The notes: generated by a model not told the origin, from the sequence alone. Counted from the stretch's first letter, positions 11,412 to 23,585 are shown. The stretch: 64,000 bases of DNA from Cymodocea nodosa (GCA_036874045.1 CM072343.1:10002001-10066000); one strand, 5' to 3'. Made by a program: numbers and translations.

Positions 11412-12970
11412 TGTAGGATCGTATGGCTGCACAAGATGGGGGTGAATTGTGTTTTTCAACTTTTTTGATTATAATTGAAACTTCAAAATTAAAAATAAGT
11501 CGAGACACTGTTTTCATAAAATCATTTTTATTCAAGGTTTCAATTACAATATACAATTCAATTCTCCTCAGAAATTGTAGATGTAATTACATATTGATAC
11601 CATGTTTCATCTATATAATTTCATAACTACAAATAGAGAAAACTAATTTACGGAATTTAAAGCATTTCTCTCTATTTGAGATCTTTCTTTTTCTTCTTCT
11701 TCTTTTTCTTCTTCTGCAATTCTTCAGTGAGGAATATCTGACTTTCTCTGCTTCACCAAATTTACTTTCTTCTGATACTTCAGATCTTCAGTGACATAAA
11801 TCTAACCTTTTTTGCTTCACTGAATTTTCTTCCACCTAAGCGCTTTTCCCCGAAGAGGTGTTTTTGATCCCTGAAAAGATTTTTCGTTTGGTGTGTAGGG
11901 ATAATTGATTAATGAGAATTCTATGTCTTTTATACTGTATCTTCATTTCATGCATATCCTCTATGTTTAATCACTACTAGTTTTCCACTTCTTCATGTCT
12001 TCTCTTTTTTCTTCATCGAAATACACATGTTCTGACCCACGTTTACATTTCGAATTTTCTTTAATCATCAATCTTGGATCTCTGAAAATTTTCCTGCAAA
12101 ATAAACTTTCTTGTCCAAAATTTTTCATCATGTGTAATAAGAAGTCGTTACTTTAATGTTAACTAAACAAGTAACACAAGTAGATATATAACTTAATGAG
12201 TTTCTCATGTGCCAACTCACATGACAAGTACTGTAGCTAACTCAATGAACTAAGTCTGTGGTGTTACGCTAACTCAACGAACCAACTTCATGGTGTTACG
12301 ATAACTCAATGAACCAACTCCGTTGTATTACAGATAACTCAACGAACCAGCAATAAACAAATGTTTTTATAATAAGAATTTACCACATGCAAAAATAACA
12401 ACTTAAGTTTATAACACTAACCTAACGCGTTGCCTTAGAGTTTAATATAGCAACTCAATGCGTTTAGTTATGTTAACTTAACAAGTTAAACATGTGCAAT
12501 TCACGTGATACAATATAACATTCATAACCTTTAATTTCACCATGTGTACAACACTAACTTAACGAGTTTGTCTCTTCTTTTACTCACTAACTTAATGAGT
12601 TCTCACGTGACCTATTTTAACCTTTAAGCCTCTAACTTAACGAGTTCTCACGTGACCTCTATACAAATAAAACTCTAACTTAACAAATTGTTTAAATGTG
12701 CACTGTTCATGATACAAAAAATATAACTTTAAAACATATTATACTTTTCAATAAAACACACGTTAACTTAACGTTTAGTTAAATGAGAAATTACTGCAAT
12801 GAAATGACTAGTTATTTTACTTTTTCTATGATATAATACAGATAAGTATTTATATTAGTAAACTTTTTCTGTATTAATTGATGTTCTTAATTTCCTTTCA
12901 CAAGCAATAGTAATTGAGCAAATATGATTACTTTCATTTAGCACACATCATCAAAACAAAATACTCAACA
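11412..12970 (-). repeat. 5' LTR of copia A (1559 bp)
   Basis: A co-linear copy of 8570-10142, with many differences that are mostly transitions. It ends CCTACA at 11412 next to the primer site and starts TGTTGAGTATT at 12970, followed by ATAAA. It carries the AACTCAACG array (12170-12700) and the shared U3 module (12384-12492). Confidence 0.9.
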
Positions 12971-12975
12971 ATAAA

Positions 12976-13958
12976 TGATCTACTACTACATTCTCATAAC
13001 CTTTTTTATCTTTAATTTCTAGATCAAATTTTTGTAATAACAATATACACTAGATCAATCTAGGTTTAGTCTCTTTCTTTGCTATTGGGTGTTTTAAAGC
13101 TGAATGATCCGTGTATACTATCACTTTAGCTCCTATTAGATATGATCTAAACTTTTCTAAGGCAAATACAATAGCTAATAGTTCTTTTTTAGTAGTTGTA
13201 TCGTTAACTTGAGCATCATTTAAAGTTTTGCTTGCATAATGAATCACTCTAGGAGATTTTTCTATCTTTTGTCCAAACACTGCCCCTACAACAAAATCAA
13301 ATGCATCACACATTAATCCAAACGGATGGTTCCAATTAGGTACTTGTATTATAGGAGTTGAAATAAAGCTAGTTTTAAGCTTGAAAAATGCTTCTTTGCA
13401 ATTTTTATCAAAGTTAAATGGGACATCTTTTAATAAATTAGTTAAAGGTCTAGCTATTTTGCTAAAATCTTTAATGAATCTTCTATAAAATCCTACATGT
13501 CCTAGAAATGATCTAGCATCTTTTATCGATTTAGGTTTTTGTAGATTAAAAATTACTTCTATTTTAGCTTTATCTACTTCCAACCATTTCATTGAAACAT
13601 GTTCCAAGAGTATTCCTTGTTTAACTATGAAGTGACATTTTTCCCAATTTAGAACCAGATTTTTTTCCACACAACGTTTTAATACTCAGTCTAGATTATT
13701 TAAACACACTTCATATGAAGTTTCATATATAGTAAAATCATTCATAAATATTTTAAAAAAATCTTCAGTCATTCCAATGAATATGCCTTACATACACCTT
13801 TGAAAGGTAGTTGGTGCGTTGCATAATCCAAATGGCATCCTCTTAAAAGCATAAGTTCCATTAGGACATGTGAAAGCTGTTTTCTCTTGATCCTCTAATG
13901 CTACTAGAACTTGGTTATATCCTGAATACTCGTCTAGGGAACAAAAATATTCTTGACA
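12976..13958 (-). pseudogene. pol: Older Athila pol fragment, right piece (RT-RNase H)
   Basis: It continues the fragment at 8495-8569 after copia A. It contains RT motif MPFGLCNAPTTFQRCM (frame 13991-13788), [38 protein letters not shown], the RNase H start and [12 protein letters not shown] (frame 13670-13050). The polymerase-box codons lie between the two frames (13680-13790) with stops. The RT end joins unrelated sequence at about 13958 (after CQEYFC on the protein). Confidence 0.85.
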
Positions 13959-14655
13959 AGCATTTGGAGGGAATTCAAGAGTTGAAGTCAAAGTTCGTTA
14001 CCTTGACAAAGTAAAGAATTAGAGTAAAGGTTAGAGACATCTTCAACCTAAGCTAGTTTTGAAGGGTGAAGTGATTTCTTGGAAAATTAGATGTTCATCT
14101 CCCTTTTTTCTTCTTTTTATTATGTTCTACTATGTTTAATTTATCAAAGATGTGAAGATCTATGTTGTTACATTTGCTTGAATTATTTTGTTATAAGAAA
14201 AACCTATGTTCTTATGTGAAAAGACAAAACTATGCATGTATGTGTTGATTATTAATGTGACTTGTTATTTGTGATGTTATGTACGTTTTTTATGGTGAAT
14301 GTATGTGTATTCTTTTCATTTTAGTAAGAATTAAAGTAGATTAGTAAGAATAATCAAGTTATGGTGCATGTAGTTAAAAATTTAAAAGCAGATAGATAGG
14401 ATTAATTGGATGTATGCTTTAATTTCTAGGTTTTTAGAGAATAATCCAGAAATTCACTAAAAATCCCTTATAATTCCAATGAAAATTAGGATTTAGATTT
14501 TGTAATTGAAGATAAAGGAACAAGTTAATTAGCTATGTAAGAAATTAGTAATTCTCAATCTCCATTGATCAACTTGTACTTGCATGATATACCATTGTTG
14601 ATACCGTGCACTAGTAGCTATGAATTAAAGCACAAACAAGTGTTAAACAAGAAGT
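13959..14655. repeat. Probable LTR remnant of another gypsy family
   Basis: No ORF is present. On the plus strand, the stretch at 14555-14620 (CTCAATCTCCATTGATCAAC, then a pyrimidine-rich part and CCGTGCACTAG) resembles the U5 pattern of the Athila LTRs here (AATTCCCTGTGGGATCGACC, then CACTGTGCACTTG), but the rest does not align. It may be the U5 part of a different LTR. Confidence 0.4.
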
Positions 14656-15746
14656 CACTTATGACCTCTTGTTAATAAAACTCCTTTTGAAATCATATAT
14701 GGGAGGGTTCCAAAAATTTCCTATACGAAACCATTTGGTTGTAAATGTTTTATTCTTAACACTAAGGATAAAAGGGATAAATTTCAAGTCAAAGTGGATG
14801 AAGGAATTTTTGTAGGTTACTCAACTAGAAGTAAAGCCTATAGAGTTTATAATAAGACTTCTAGAATCATAGAAGAAACCCTTCATGTAAGCTTTAACGA
14901 AAATTCATTTAGTGAATCAAAATCTAAAGTTGATAATGATGATATCATTTATTCTTAAAAAGATTTGGAGATTGAAGACTTATTTGAGAAAATCAAAGAT
15001 ATGAACTTGAATGATCAAACTGATGATTAAAGTGATGTACTTCTACATGTTCATGAGAATAAGAGAAAAATCATAGAAATTGGCATTATTTTTCATCACA
15101 TCCCTTCACTCAAGTCATTGGTGATATTAATGAAGGAATTAAAACCAGAGCTTTAGTAAATTTAAATAATATGTGTATGTTTATTTCTATGGTGAAACCA
15201 AAGAATATAGAGGAAGCCTTATCTAATGAAAATTGGATATTGACAATGCAAGATGAGTTGAATTAATTCATTAGAAATGATGTTTGAGATTTAGTCTCTC
15301 CACTAGAAGATTAGTCAATAATTGATACAAAATGGATCTTCAGAAACAAAACTAATGAGGTTGGTCAAGTTATTAGGAATAAAACTAGATTAGTTGTACA
15401 AGGGTATACATAGGAAGAAGGACTCGATTATGATGAAACATTTGCTCCTATGGCTAGGTTGAAAAGTATTAGAATATTATTGGCCTATGCTTGTTATATG
15501 GATTTTAAAGTTAGCTATTGATGACATAGGAAAATCACTAGATCAAAAAAAATACAGAAGTATGATTAGTTCTTTACTTTATTTAACGACTAGTAGGCCT
15601 GATATTATGTTTGTTACATGTGCTTGTGCTAGATTTCAATCTAATCTGAAAGAATCACGCTTAACTACTGTTAAAACAATTTTTAGATATATACAATGAA
15701 CTAAAAATTTTGGATTGTATTATTCTAAGGATAGTTCAATAGATCC
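14656..15746 (+). pseudogene. pol: Copia pol relic: integrase end and RT with internal deletion
   Basis: On the plus strand, TPFEIIYGRVPKISYTKPFG and DEGIFVGYSTRSKAYRVYNK are the copia integrase C-terminal region. Broken RT follows (NENWILTMQDELN, IDTKWIFRNKTNEVGQVIRN, DYDETFAPMARLKSIR). RT then jumps from YACYMDFK straight to LAIDDIGKSLDQKKYRSMIS and SRPDIMFVTCACARFQSN, so the RT palm with the catalytic box is deleted. Copia B's 3' LTR is inserted at 15747. Confidence 0.8.
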
Positions 15747-17321
15747 TGTAGGATCAAATGACTACACAAGAGGGGGGTGAATTGTGTTTTTCAATAATTT
15801 CAATTGCAATTGAAACTTTAAAATTAAAAATAAACAAGTCGAGATACTATTTTAATCAAATCATTTTATACACGGTTTTAATTACAATAGACAATTCAAT
15901 TCTTCTCAAAAATTGTAGATGCAATTATATAATGATACCATGTTTCATCCAATCAATTTCATAATTACAAACAGAGAAAACTAATTTGCGAAATTTAAAA
16001 CATTTCTCCCTGTTTAAGATTTTCTCCTTCTTCTTTTATAAATCTTCAATGATAAATATTTGTCCTTCTCTACTTCACTGAATTTGCTTTCTTCTGATTC
16101 TTCAAATCTTTAGTGACATATATTTGACTTTCTCTTCTTCATTGAATTTTCTTCTATCTGAAAGCTTTTCCCTGGAGAGGTGTTTAAACCTTGAAAATAT
16201 ATTTCATTTGGTGTGCAAGTATGATTGATCAACAAGAATTCTATGCCTTTTATTTTGTATTTCAATTTCATGCATATCTTCCACGTTTATCCACAATTAG
16301 TCTTCCACTCTTCATGTCTTCTCTTTTTCCTTCATCGAAATACACACGTTCTAATCCATGTTTTCCTCTCGAATTTTCTTTAATCATCAATATTGAATCT
16401 TTGAAAAATTTCCTACAAAATAAACTTTCTTGTCCAAAATGATTTTCATCAAGTGTAATAATAAGTCATTGTGTTAATGTTAACTAAATGAGTAAAACTA
16501 GTAGATTTATAACTTAATGTATCTAACTTAACGAGTTCATCATGTGCCAATTCATGTGACATGTATTATAGCTAACTTAACGAACTAAGTCTGTGGTGTT
16601 ACGCTAACTCAACGAACTAGCTTCATGGTGTTACAATTAACTCAATGAACTAACTCTGTTGTGTTACTGATAACTCAATGAACCAGTAATAAATAAATAT
16701 TTTAAACAATAAAGTATTTACCACGTGTAAGAATAATAACTTTAAGTTTATAATCCTAACCTAACACGTTGCCTTAGTGTTCAATATAGCAACTCAATGC
16801 ATGCAGTTATGTTAACTTAACAAATTAAACATGTGCAACTCACATGATACAATATAACATTCATAAACTTTAAATTCACCACGTGCATAATACTAACTTA
16901 ACAAGTTCATCCTTTCGACTTAACATTTTGTTCACTAACTCAATGAGTTCTCACGTGACCTATTTTAACTTGTAAGCTTATAACTCTAGTTCTCTTGTGA
17001 CCCTTTTACAAATAAAGCACTAACTCAATGAGTTGTCTTAACGTGCACTATACATGATATAGAAATATAACTTTTAAAATATATCATGTTTTACAATAAA
17101 AACACATGTTAACTTAACGTTTAGTTAAATGAAAAGTTAGTATAACTTAACAACTAGTTATTTAACTTAGCATAATTTCAAATCCATCATAGACAAGTAT
17201 ATATATCAGTAAACTTTTTCTTTATTAATTGATGTTCTTAATTTACTTTCACAAATAATAGTAATTGATTAAATATGATTACATTCATTTAAAACATATC
17301 ATCAAAACATAATCCTCAATA
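15747..17321 (-). repeat. 3' LTR of copia B (1575 bp)
   Basis: It ends GATCCTACA on the minus strand (15747) and starts TATTGAGGATT (17321), a decayed form of TGTTGAGTATT. It is co-linear with the copia A LTRs. It carries an AACTCAACG array (about 16480-17060). The shared U3 module is at 16722-16830. Part of that module (AACTCAATGCATGCAGTTAT) is closer to Athila C than the copia A copies are. Confidence 0.9.
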
Positions 17322-17766
17322 ATCTCCCCCTTTTGATGATGACAAAACCATATTAAGTCAATTATGAAATATGTTTAACTCAATGAAGCACCTCTGTTGG
17401 GTTAAGTTTTAGTTCCACAAACAAGTTTGTTGACTTAAGTAAACTTAAGCTTATTTTTGTTGTTTGTGAAAAAAAATCTCTTAGAAGTAAAATTTTCAGA
17501 AAAATTTCAACAAACACATAATCATCTCCCCCTTTTAAAAATATACATTTAAAATCATAATCATCTCCCCCTTTTTGTCATTAATTAAAAAGATGATTAC
17601 AAAGTATTAAAATGAGGGACAAGTATGTACAACTAAATTTTCTGTAAACTTTAATAAAAATTGAAATACATTTATAGTAAAATGTATTGTTCAAATAGGC
17701 AATCAATAAATACAAACATTACATTTTGTATTCAGAAGATAAGTAAACAGACAAATGGTAGTACAT
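17322..17766 (-). other. Copia B 3' noncoding region and polypurine tract
   Basis: CAAAAGGGGGAGAT on the minus strand lies next to the 3' LTR. Further similar purine runs occur at about 17523-17533 and 17565-17575 (CTCCCCCTTTT on the plus strand). Multiple polypurine tracts are described for Sireviruses. No gene seen. Confidence 0.7.
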
Positions 17767-20033
17767 TTATCTATTTCCCCTAATAATATTTCCTATGACA
17801 TTACAAATCTTATCTCCTAGATGACTAATATCATTTCTAATGTCATTCAGTACTACATCTAAGTTAGGAGATAGCTCGAGTTGGTGTTGTATTTGATCTG
17901 AATAATTTTGCTACTGTTGTTGTTGAAAATCAGGTTGTTGTTGTTATTATTGCTTCGATTGGTATTTTTGCAAATCTATAATACTAAATGCTCTCATGCC
18001 TTTAACTTTAGAGGGCTAGTCAGATAAATTCAGTTGGCTTGTAATAAGTCAACATACAACATCACTAAAAAATAACTTTAAACTCATATGCTGTAGTTGA
18101 TATGTGAAAACATCAAACCAATTTATTTATATTCTATTTAGTATGCCATAAGTTGCATATAAAAAATTTCTACTTACTTCTAGATTATGTCCAATTCTCT
18201 AAAATAAATTTGCATGCAGAATATTTGCAATAAACCTAGCTTCGACATTAAGATTTTCCATTAATCTTATTTCTGAATATACATCTGGAATCTGTGATAA
18301 AGACTGAATGTCCCATTCCAGTTGTCTAACTATGTCAAATTTGTTGGTAACAACAACACCTTCATTCCATAATCTCAAAACTTCAAAAATTAATTTAGGA
18401 GATAAAGTAACCTCTTGTTGAGTTATTTGAGTTTTCATAAGACTTTCATTCTGTACCAGATTGCTATAAAAAGCTTATGTAGCTTTTTATATTGTCTCCA
18501 TTTTGTTCCAACTGGTAAGAATTGTATTAAGCCTTGAAACTCAAATAGATCTTTAATTTCTATTAAACTTCTAAACTTTATTGGTCTAGAATGCAGAATT
18601 TAATATGTAATCAAACTATTGTATTTCTACAATGCTTCTTTAGATCTAAAATGAATTGAATTACCTTGAATGTGTAGGGTCCTATGATTAGAAGGTGATA
18701 CTTGAAGCCTTGATTCAGAATTTAATTCTTCTTCAAGAATCACTTCTTCAAAATGAATGTTATTTTGCTCCTCTTTCAAAATATTTTCTTGAAGCTACTC
18801 AAGTAAGCTTGATTCTTCAGCTTCAGTAGTGTAAGGAACATCTTCAATATCCGCAACATCCATAAATTTAGTTTCTATAGAATGTTCAAAGTTCAAATTT
18901 TCCACAAATTCAACAACCCTTGTATCTATCTGTAAATCTTCATTTTCTTCAACAGATAGGCCCATGTCTACATATTGTGAATTCTCAGACTTTGTTTCTA
19001 TAGATTCTAAAATAGGCTGATCAATTTTAATCTCTTCTAGAGTCTTATCTTGTTCAATAGATGCTACTCTAGACAATCCAACCTTTGAATTAGTTACTAC
19101 CTTAATATTTTCAAGCACTTCTATAATAACTTTTTCAATTTTGTTTGCTTGATGCTCTGATTATTCAATTTCCTTATCATCAAGGCTTGATTCCATAGAA
19201 AAACTTGAACTAATTTGTTGCTTTGGTCTCTTTTCAAGTTTTCTAGAAAATGATAATAATGTCTCATTATCATCATTAGTTTCAGTGTGTTCTAAACTAA
19301 TCACCTTGTCAGATGTAATGTAAGATATAATGTCTAGACATACATTGTCCTTTGGAATTAAATCCTCATTTGATTTTTCCTTTTCAACTAAATTTGTTTC
19401 CTCAAAAACAATTTCCTTTTGTTTCATTGTTCTAACTATTTTTCTTTTATAACAAGTCAGCTAATCTTTTGCTTGAATTATTGCTATTTTCTTATGAATT
19501 TGTTCCAAAAAAGTTTTTTGTTTCAATTCTTCTAAAGCACTTTCTATAGCTATTACTTTTTGAAGACCTTCAACTTTTTCTTGATCTACAACAATATTTG
19601 TATGTTTTTCCTTTGTAATTAAAGGAGTAGGTATAGCAAATTCATGTTCTTCCTCAAATGATTTAAGTCATGTTCCATTTATAGGTGTTTAAGGAATTCT
19701 ATTTGATGAACCTATTCCTTTTTCCAAGTATTGTGCATACTGTTTTAAAAATTCTATCTCAACACATTTCATACGATACTCTCTATAAAATTTACTTCTA
19801 ATGCCCATATATTGTATACTTTCAGTAGTATGTTTTAGTTTTAACCGAACTTCATCAAGAATTTCTTCTAAAAAGAAATATTCATTGTATATTTCAGTTA
19901 ACCTTTTGTCAACTTGAAGTATCTTCTTAAACCATGAACCTGGAACTTCATTTTCATCTATCTATTTTCCTTTTCCATTTCCTCTACCTCTTCCTTTACC
20001 TCTACCATGCCCTTTGTAGAACTTTGAATACAT
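17767..20033 (-). pseudogene. Copia B accessory ORF (plant-transposon-protein-like, env position)
   Basis: The likely start is at 20033 (MYSKFYKGHGRGKGRGRGNG), a Gly/Arg/Lys-rich N-terminus, and the end is at 17767. The span is 2267 bp, about 755 codons, with several stops and frame changes. A long acidic, low-complexity middle (Glu/Ser/Asn-rich, 19427-18795) leads to a conserved part with HSRPIKF, then EIKDLFEFQGLIQFL near 18530 and TLSPKLIFEVLRLWNEGVVV, ending ARFIANILHANLF near 18200. Elements C and D carry the same motifs (EIKDLFEFQGLLQF; ITPELLHNIFGLKNEG; AHMVANILIKNVY) in an ORF of 2270 bp. The pattern recalls the plant transposon protein domain PF20167, by memory only. Function unknown. 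Confidence 0.65.
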
Positions 20034-20439
20034 CGTTGTAGGTAGTTATAGGAACAAACAAGTGAGAAATTTTTTCTAGAAAGATGTTACAAGATAACCT
20101 AAACTTCCCATGTAATAAGAGTTTAAATAGGGTTTCTGTAGCAATAACTTAACGAGTCTTTTATTCGGGTTTGAATTTTAAATCCATATTAAATAAACTT
20201 TATTCAATCAAGGTACCCAAAAATTTAAGCATAATTCGTTGAGTTACATAACTTAACGAATAAAACGCTGTCTAGGGGCAGTTTTACATGTTACCTTACA
20301 TAACATAACGTCCAATTAGTATACTTAAACTAAACTCTTGAGAACACCGTAAACTATTATAATATATATATACCCAAAATAATTTGTCTTTTAAATTATT
20401 TCTTCAAGATTTTAAGAGGACTAAACTCAGATTAACTAA
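20034..20439 (-). promoter_or_regulatory. Region upstream of copia accessory ORF, possible promoter
   Basis: No gene. On the minus strand a TATATATATTA run near 20350-20365 lies about 320 nt before the accessory ATG. Two AACTCAACG-like palindromes (about 20225-20265) lie between them. This could support separate transcription of the accessory ORF, but AT-rich sequence often gives such matches by chance. Confidence 0.3.
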
Positions 20440-21510
20440 GATTTATATTTTAAATGATATTAATTTATTTTAGACATTGTTATTCCACCCCCTACAAATA
20501 TACTTCAAATATATTCAATAACATACAAAATATACAAGTATAAGATAGGTTTTAATTATAACTATACTTTAAATTTTTTAGAAACTTCTGTTATCCTGAA
20601 TTTATCAAGAGTGAATTCTAGAATCAACTCTAACTATATATGAATCAAAACATAACTTTAAAATTAATATGATTAACACAAGAAGAATAAAGAAATGTAT
20701 CTCAGATAAACATTTTCAAAATTACTAGTTTAGATTCAACAAATCAATTGTTATATTGGTAGAAACTATATTCGATTCAAAGATATCTATATTTAATGAA
20801 ACCACTTTTATCTTTTCAAAACAGTAAATATAAATAATTTTCTTTAAAAGTTAGTTTGAAAAGCTTGAATCATACAAGAGATTTCTAATGTACTTATGTA
20901 ATGAGCTTTCAATCAACAATCTCAGGTCTGATTAGGACCTTAGGTTGCTAGATTTAAAGAGTCCTTTTTTAGGACAATAATCCTTACATACCTATTTGCT
21001 CAAGTACAAGAGTCTCATGATTTAATGATCAATAAATTCTCAAAGATTTTCACTTTGTAAGCACTTTTTATTTTAAGCATAGTATATATGTATTTCATTA
21101 ATATAGATGTAATAACACACAAATCTCATATACTTTTTACTTCTATGATTTTACTAAAAATATGAATCAATTTCAATAAGCTCATACTTTTGACTAATAG
21201 TTTAATATGATTTACATATAAATTATTCTATAAGTTTAATCAAACAAGTCAAACTCATTCTTGATCATATGCACTTTCATTGATAAGAAAAAAAACACTT
21301 AATCAAAATTTTAGGATTTCAGAGGTATTTAAAGTTTTCCATTAACATTTCCACTTAAAATTTTAAAAACCATTAAACTTAGAAAAATAAGTAAAATCAA
21401 TAAGATACTATAATAATTTCATCGTAAATACATAGTATCTTATGCAGTAGTTTAAATATTACTTAGATATTTATGATAAGTATATAATATCTATGAGGTA
21501 AACAACATCA
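20440..21510 (-). repeat. Noncoding block homologous to the Athila 3' region
   Basis: No ORF. On the plus strand it aligns co-linearly with D at 33850-34510 and with E at 61800-62870. Shared landmarks include AAGATATCTATATTT, TTGAATCATACAAGAG then TTTCTAATGTAC, CAACAATC, TCCTTACATACCTAT and TAAGATACTATA, with spacing kept. In Athila the block lies between two polypurine-like tracts. In copia B it lies between RNase H and the accessory ORF. I judge identity to be roughly two thirds. Confidence 0.7.
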
Positions 21511-21545
21511 TCAACAACATTTATCTTTTGTGGAGTTTAAGCATT

Positions 21546-21902
21546 TTACACATCACATAGCCTACAAATACCTAAATTTAATCTTATATTGCAGAATGTA
21601 TTTTCATCTAAAGGTTTTGTAAATATATCAGCTAATTGATTTTTGCTAGACACAAATCCTAATTTAATTTTTCCATTAATTATGTTATCTATTAGAAAAT
21701 GATGTCTAACGTCTATATGTTTTGCTCTAGAATGTAATATAGGATTTTTGGAAAGATTTATTGTATAATTAATGTTATAGTAAATCTCATTTGTATCATA
21801 AGATAATCCAAAATCTTTTAAAGTTTGCCTTATCCACAAAATTTGAGTAAGCATAGTGTAGCAGCAACATATTCAGCCTTAGTGGTTGAAAGTGCTACAT
21901 AG
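21546..21902 (-). pseudogene. pol (RH): Copia RNase H C-terminal part (copia B)
   Basis: VALSTTKAEYVAAATL near 21870, then LTQILWIRQTLKDFGLSYDT, INLSKNPILHSRAKHIDVRH, HFLIDNIINGKIKLGFVSSK and QLADIFTKPLDENTFCNIRL. This is the classic end of copia pol. The upstream part of the same frame continues at 23586 after the inserted piece. One frame break near 21855. Confidence 0.9.
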
Positions 21903-23585
21903 TTGAAAGGTTAGGAGACCTAACCATCCGAAATTTTTTATGTGCAGTTTTTCTGGTGTTGAATAGTTTTATCTAAACTTTTATATTTGAAACTGCAGAT
22001 ACATTTTTGAATAAAACTTATTTTTGAAATTTTTTCATGAATCTACAAGAGTGTCCCTTTCCAACAAGGTATTATACGTTATATTTGGAATTATATACAT
22101 TTCTATAGAATTTTTCTAAGATGATGTGTTCTGCAGATTACGAGTTTGAGTTGTCTGAGGTTTTACATAATTTTGATAATACTTCAGTTTTAGAAATTTT
22201 TGTCTCTGATTTTTCTTAGAAACTAGAAGTAATTAACTTTAAGACAAGCATTTATTTGAAAATTTTGGAGCTGTATAAATTTCTGTGTGATTTTTTCAAG
22301 TTGAGATATTAAGCTTTCAACCAAATCGAAAGGTTTCCCTCTAACCTTCCGAATTTTTTTTGCCATTTCGGAAGGTTAGGTAGTTAACCTTCCGAAATCT
22401 TCATATTTTTCTATTCTTCGGAAGGTTAACCAGTTAACCAGTTAACCTTCCAAAAATTTTGCCTTTCCGGAAGGTTAGGTGGCTAACCTTCCAAACTCTC
22501 TATGGATACAGTTTTTCTGGTATTTTTTTATCTGCATTCTTATAATCGAAACTGCAATTAAATGTTGATTTAAAAATTATTTTTGTAAATTTTCTATAAA
22601 ACTACATGAGTTTATCTTTTAAACAAGGTATTTCACGTTATATTTGGATTTATATACATTTCTAGGGAATTTTTCTAAGATGAGATGTTCTACAGATTAT
22701 GAATTCTGAGCTATCTGAGTTTCACATGATTTTGACAATACTTCAGTTTTGGAAATTTTTGTCTGTAATTTTTCTTAGAAACTAGAAGTAATTACCTTTT
22801 CAGAAGAGTATTTATTTGTGAATTTACAAGCTATATGAATTTCTGTAGAAATTTTTTTTAGCCAAGGTAGCACAGTTTAATTTCTGAAATTTTGTGTGTG
22901 CTTGTTATATTTAAAACTTTGGATGAAGTTGATGTTTTGTTGATAAAATACATTGTATTTTTATGATGATCATAGTGGCATGAATGTAGGATCTTGTAAT
23001 TTAATGAGTTAAGGAAAATGAGGTCTTAAGTGGAATTAAAAATGATTGCTTTTCAATTCTTTTATAGTATTGCAAATTGCTAGTACTACTAAAGACCTAA
23101 ATGCATGAATTAATTATCTTTGCTCATTTAATCAATTTTGCATGTCATTATGGATAACTAATAATAATAATAATAATAAATATAATTATTAAAAAAATTA
23201 ATTTAAAAAAAAAATAATTAATTTTGTTGTTTGTGTGCTTTATATATTTTTTCTTTTCTGTTTTGATATGTTTATTAGTTTTGTAGTTGAGTCTTTTATT
23301 CATCAAGCAAGATACGCACTCTTAACCTTATTTCTTTATGATGCATTTAAAGGATACATATATTGAACATTATTTCTTTAGCATACTACTCAATCTCCAT
23401 TGTATATTTTAGGAATAATACAATTTACATTTATAAAGTGCATATGGATTGCATGTTAGGTATGGGGGTGTAATCTTTCCTTACTTGTCATAGTTTGTTT
23501 CTTTTGTTTTTGTCATCTTCATGCTTTTTATCTTATTGCCTAAATGATAAGATATGATTCAGCAAAATTTATACAATAATTCAGT
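21903..23585. mobile_element. Unrelated insertion in copia B RNase H (solo LTR or gypsy 3' end)
   Basis: It splits the RNase H frame between NNLMS and VALSTTKAEY. There is no ORF. Two diverged copies of a roughly 0.55-kb unit (from about 21950 and 22509) share TATACATTTCTA then GAATTTTTCTAAGATGA, and ACTAGAAGTAATTA. Palindromes of TTCGGAAGGTTAAC and its complement cluster at 22320-22500. GGTATGGGGGTGTAATC at 23460 looks like a polypurine tract plus LTR start, suggesting a gypsy 3' end on the plus strand. Exact borders and target duplication not resolved. Confidence 0.5.

Larger units (their letters stand above)
8570..12970 (-). mobile_element. Copia A: internally deleted SIRE-like element (4.4 kb)
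   Basis: Two LTRs (8570-10142 and 11412-12970) flank only 1.27 kb of internal sequence: a primer site, the gag N-terminus, and the C-terminus of the accessory ORF. Protease, integrase, RT and most of the accessory gene are missing. ATAAA at 8565-8569 and again at 12971-12975 is a perfect 5-bp target duplication within Athila pol sequence. Such a derivative could only have moved using proteins from complete relatives, unless the deletion came later. Confidence 0.9.

Noticed and set aside
13959..14655. Possible host exon or promoter in the unassigned stretch
   Set aside because: No ORF, no splice-bounded frame, and a U5-like pattern at its right end. A remnant LTR is the simpler reading.
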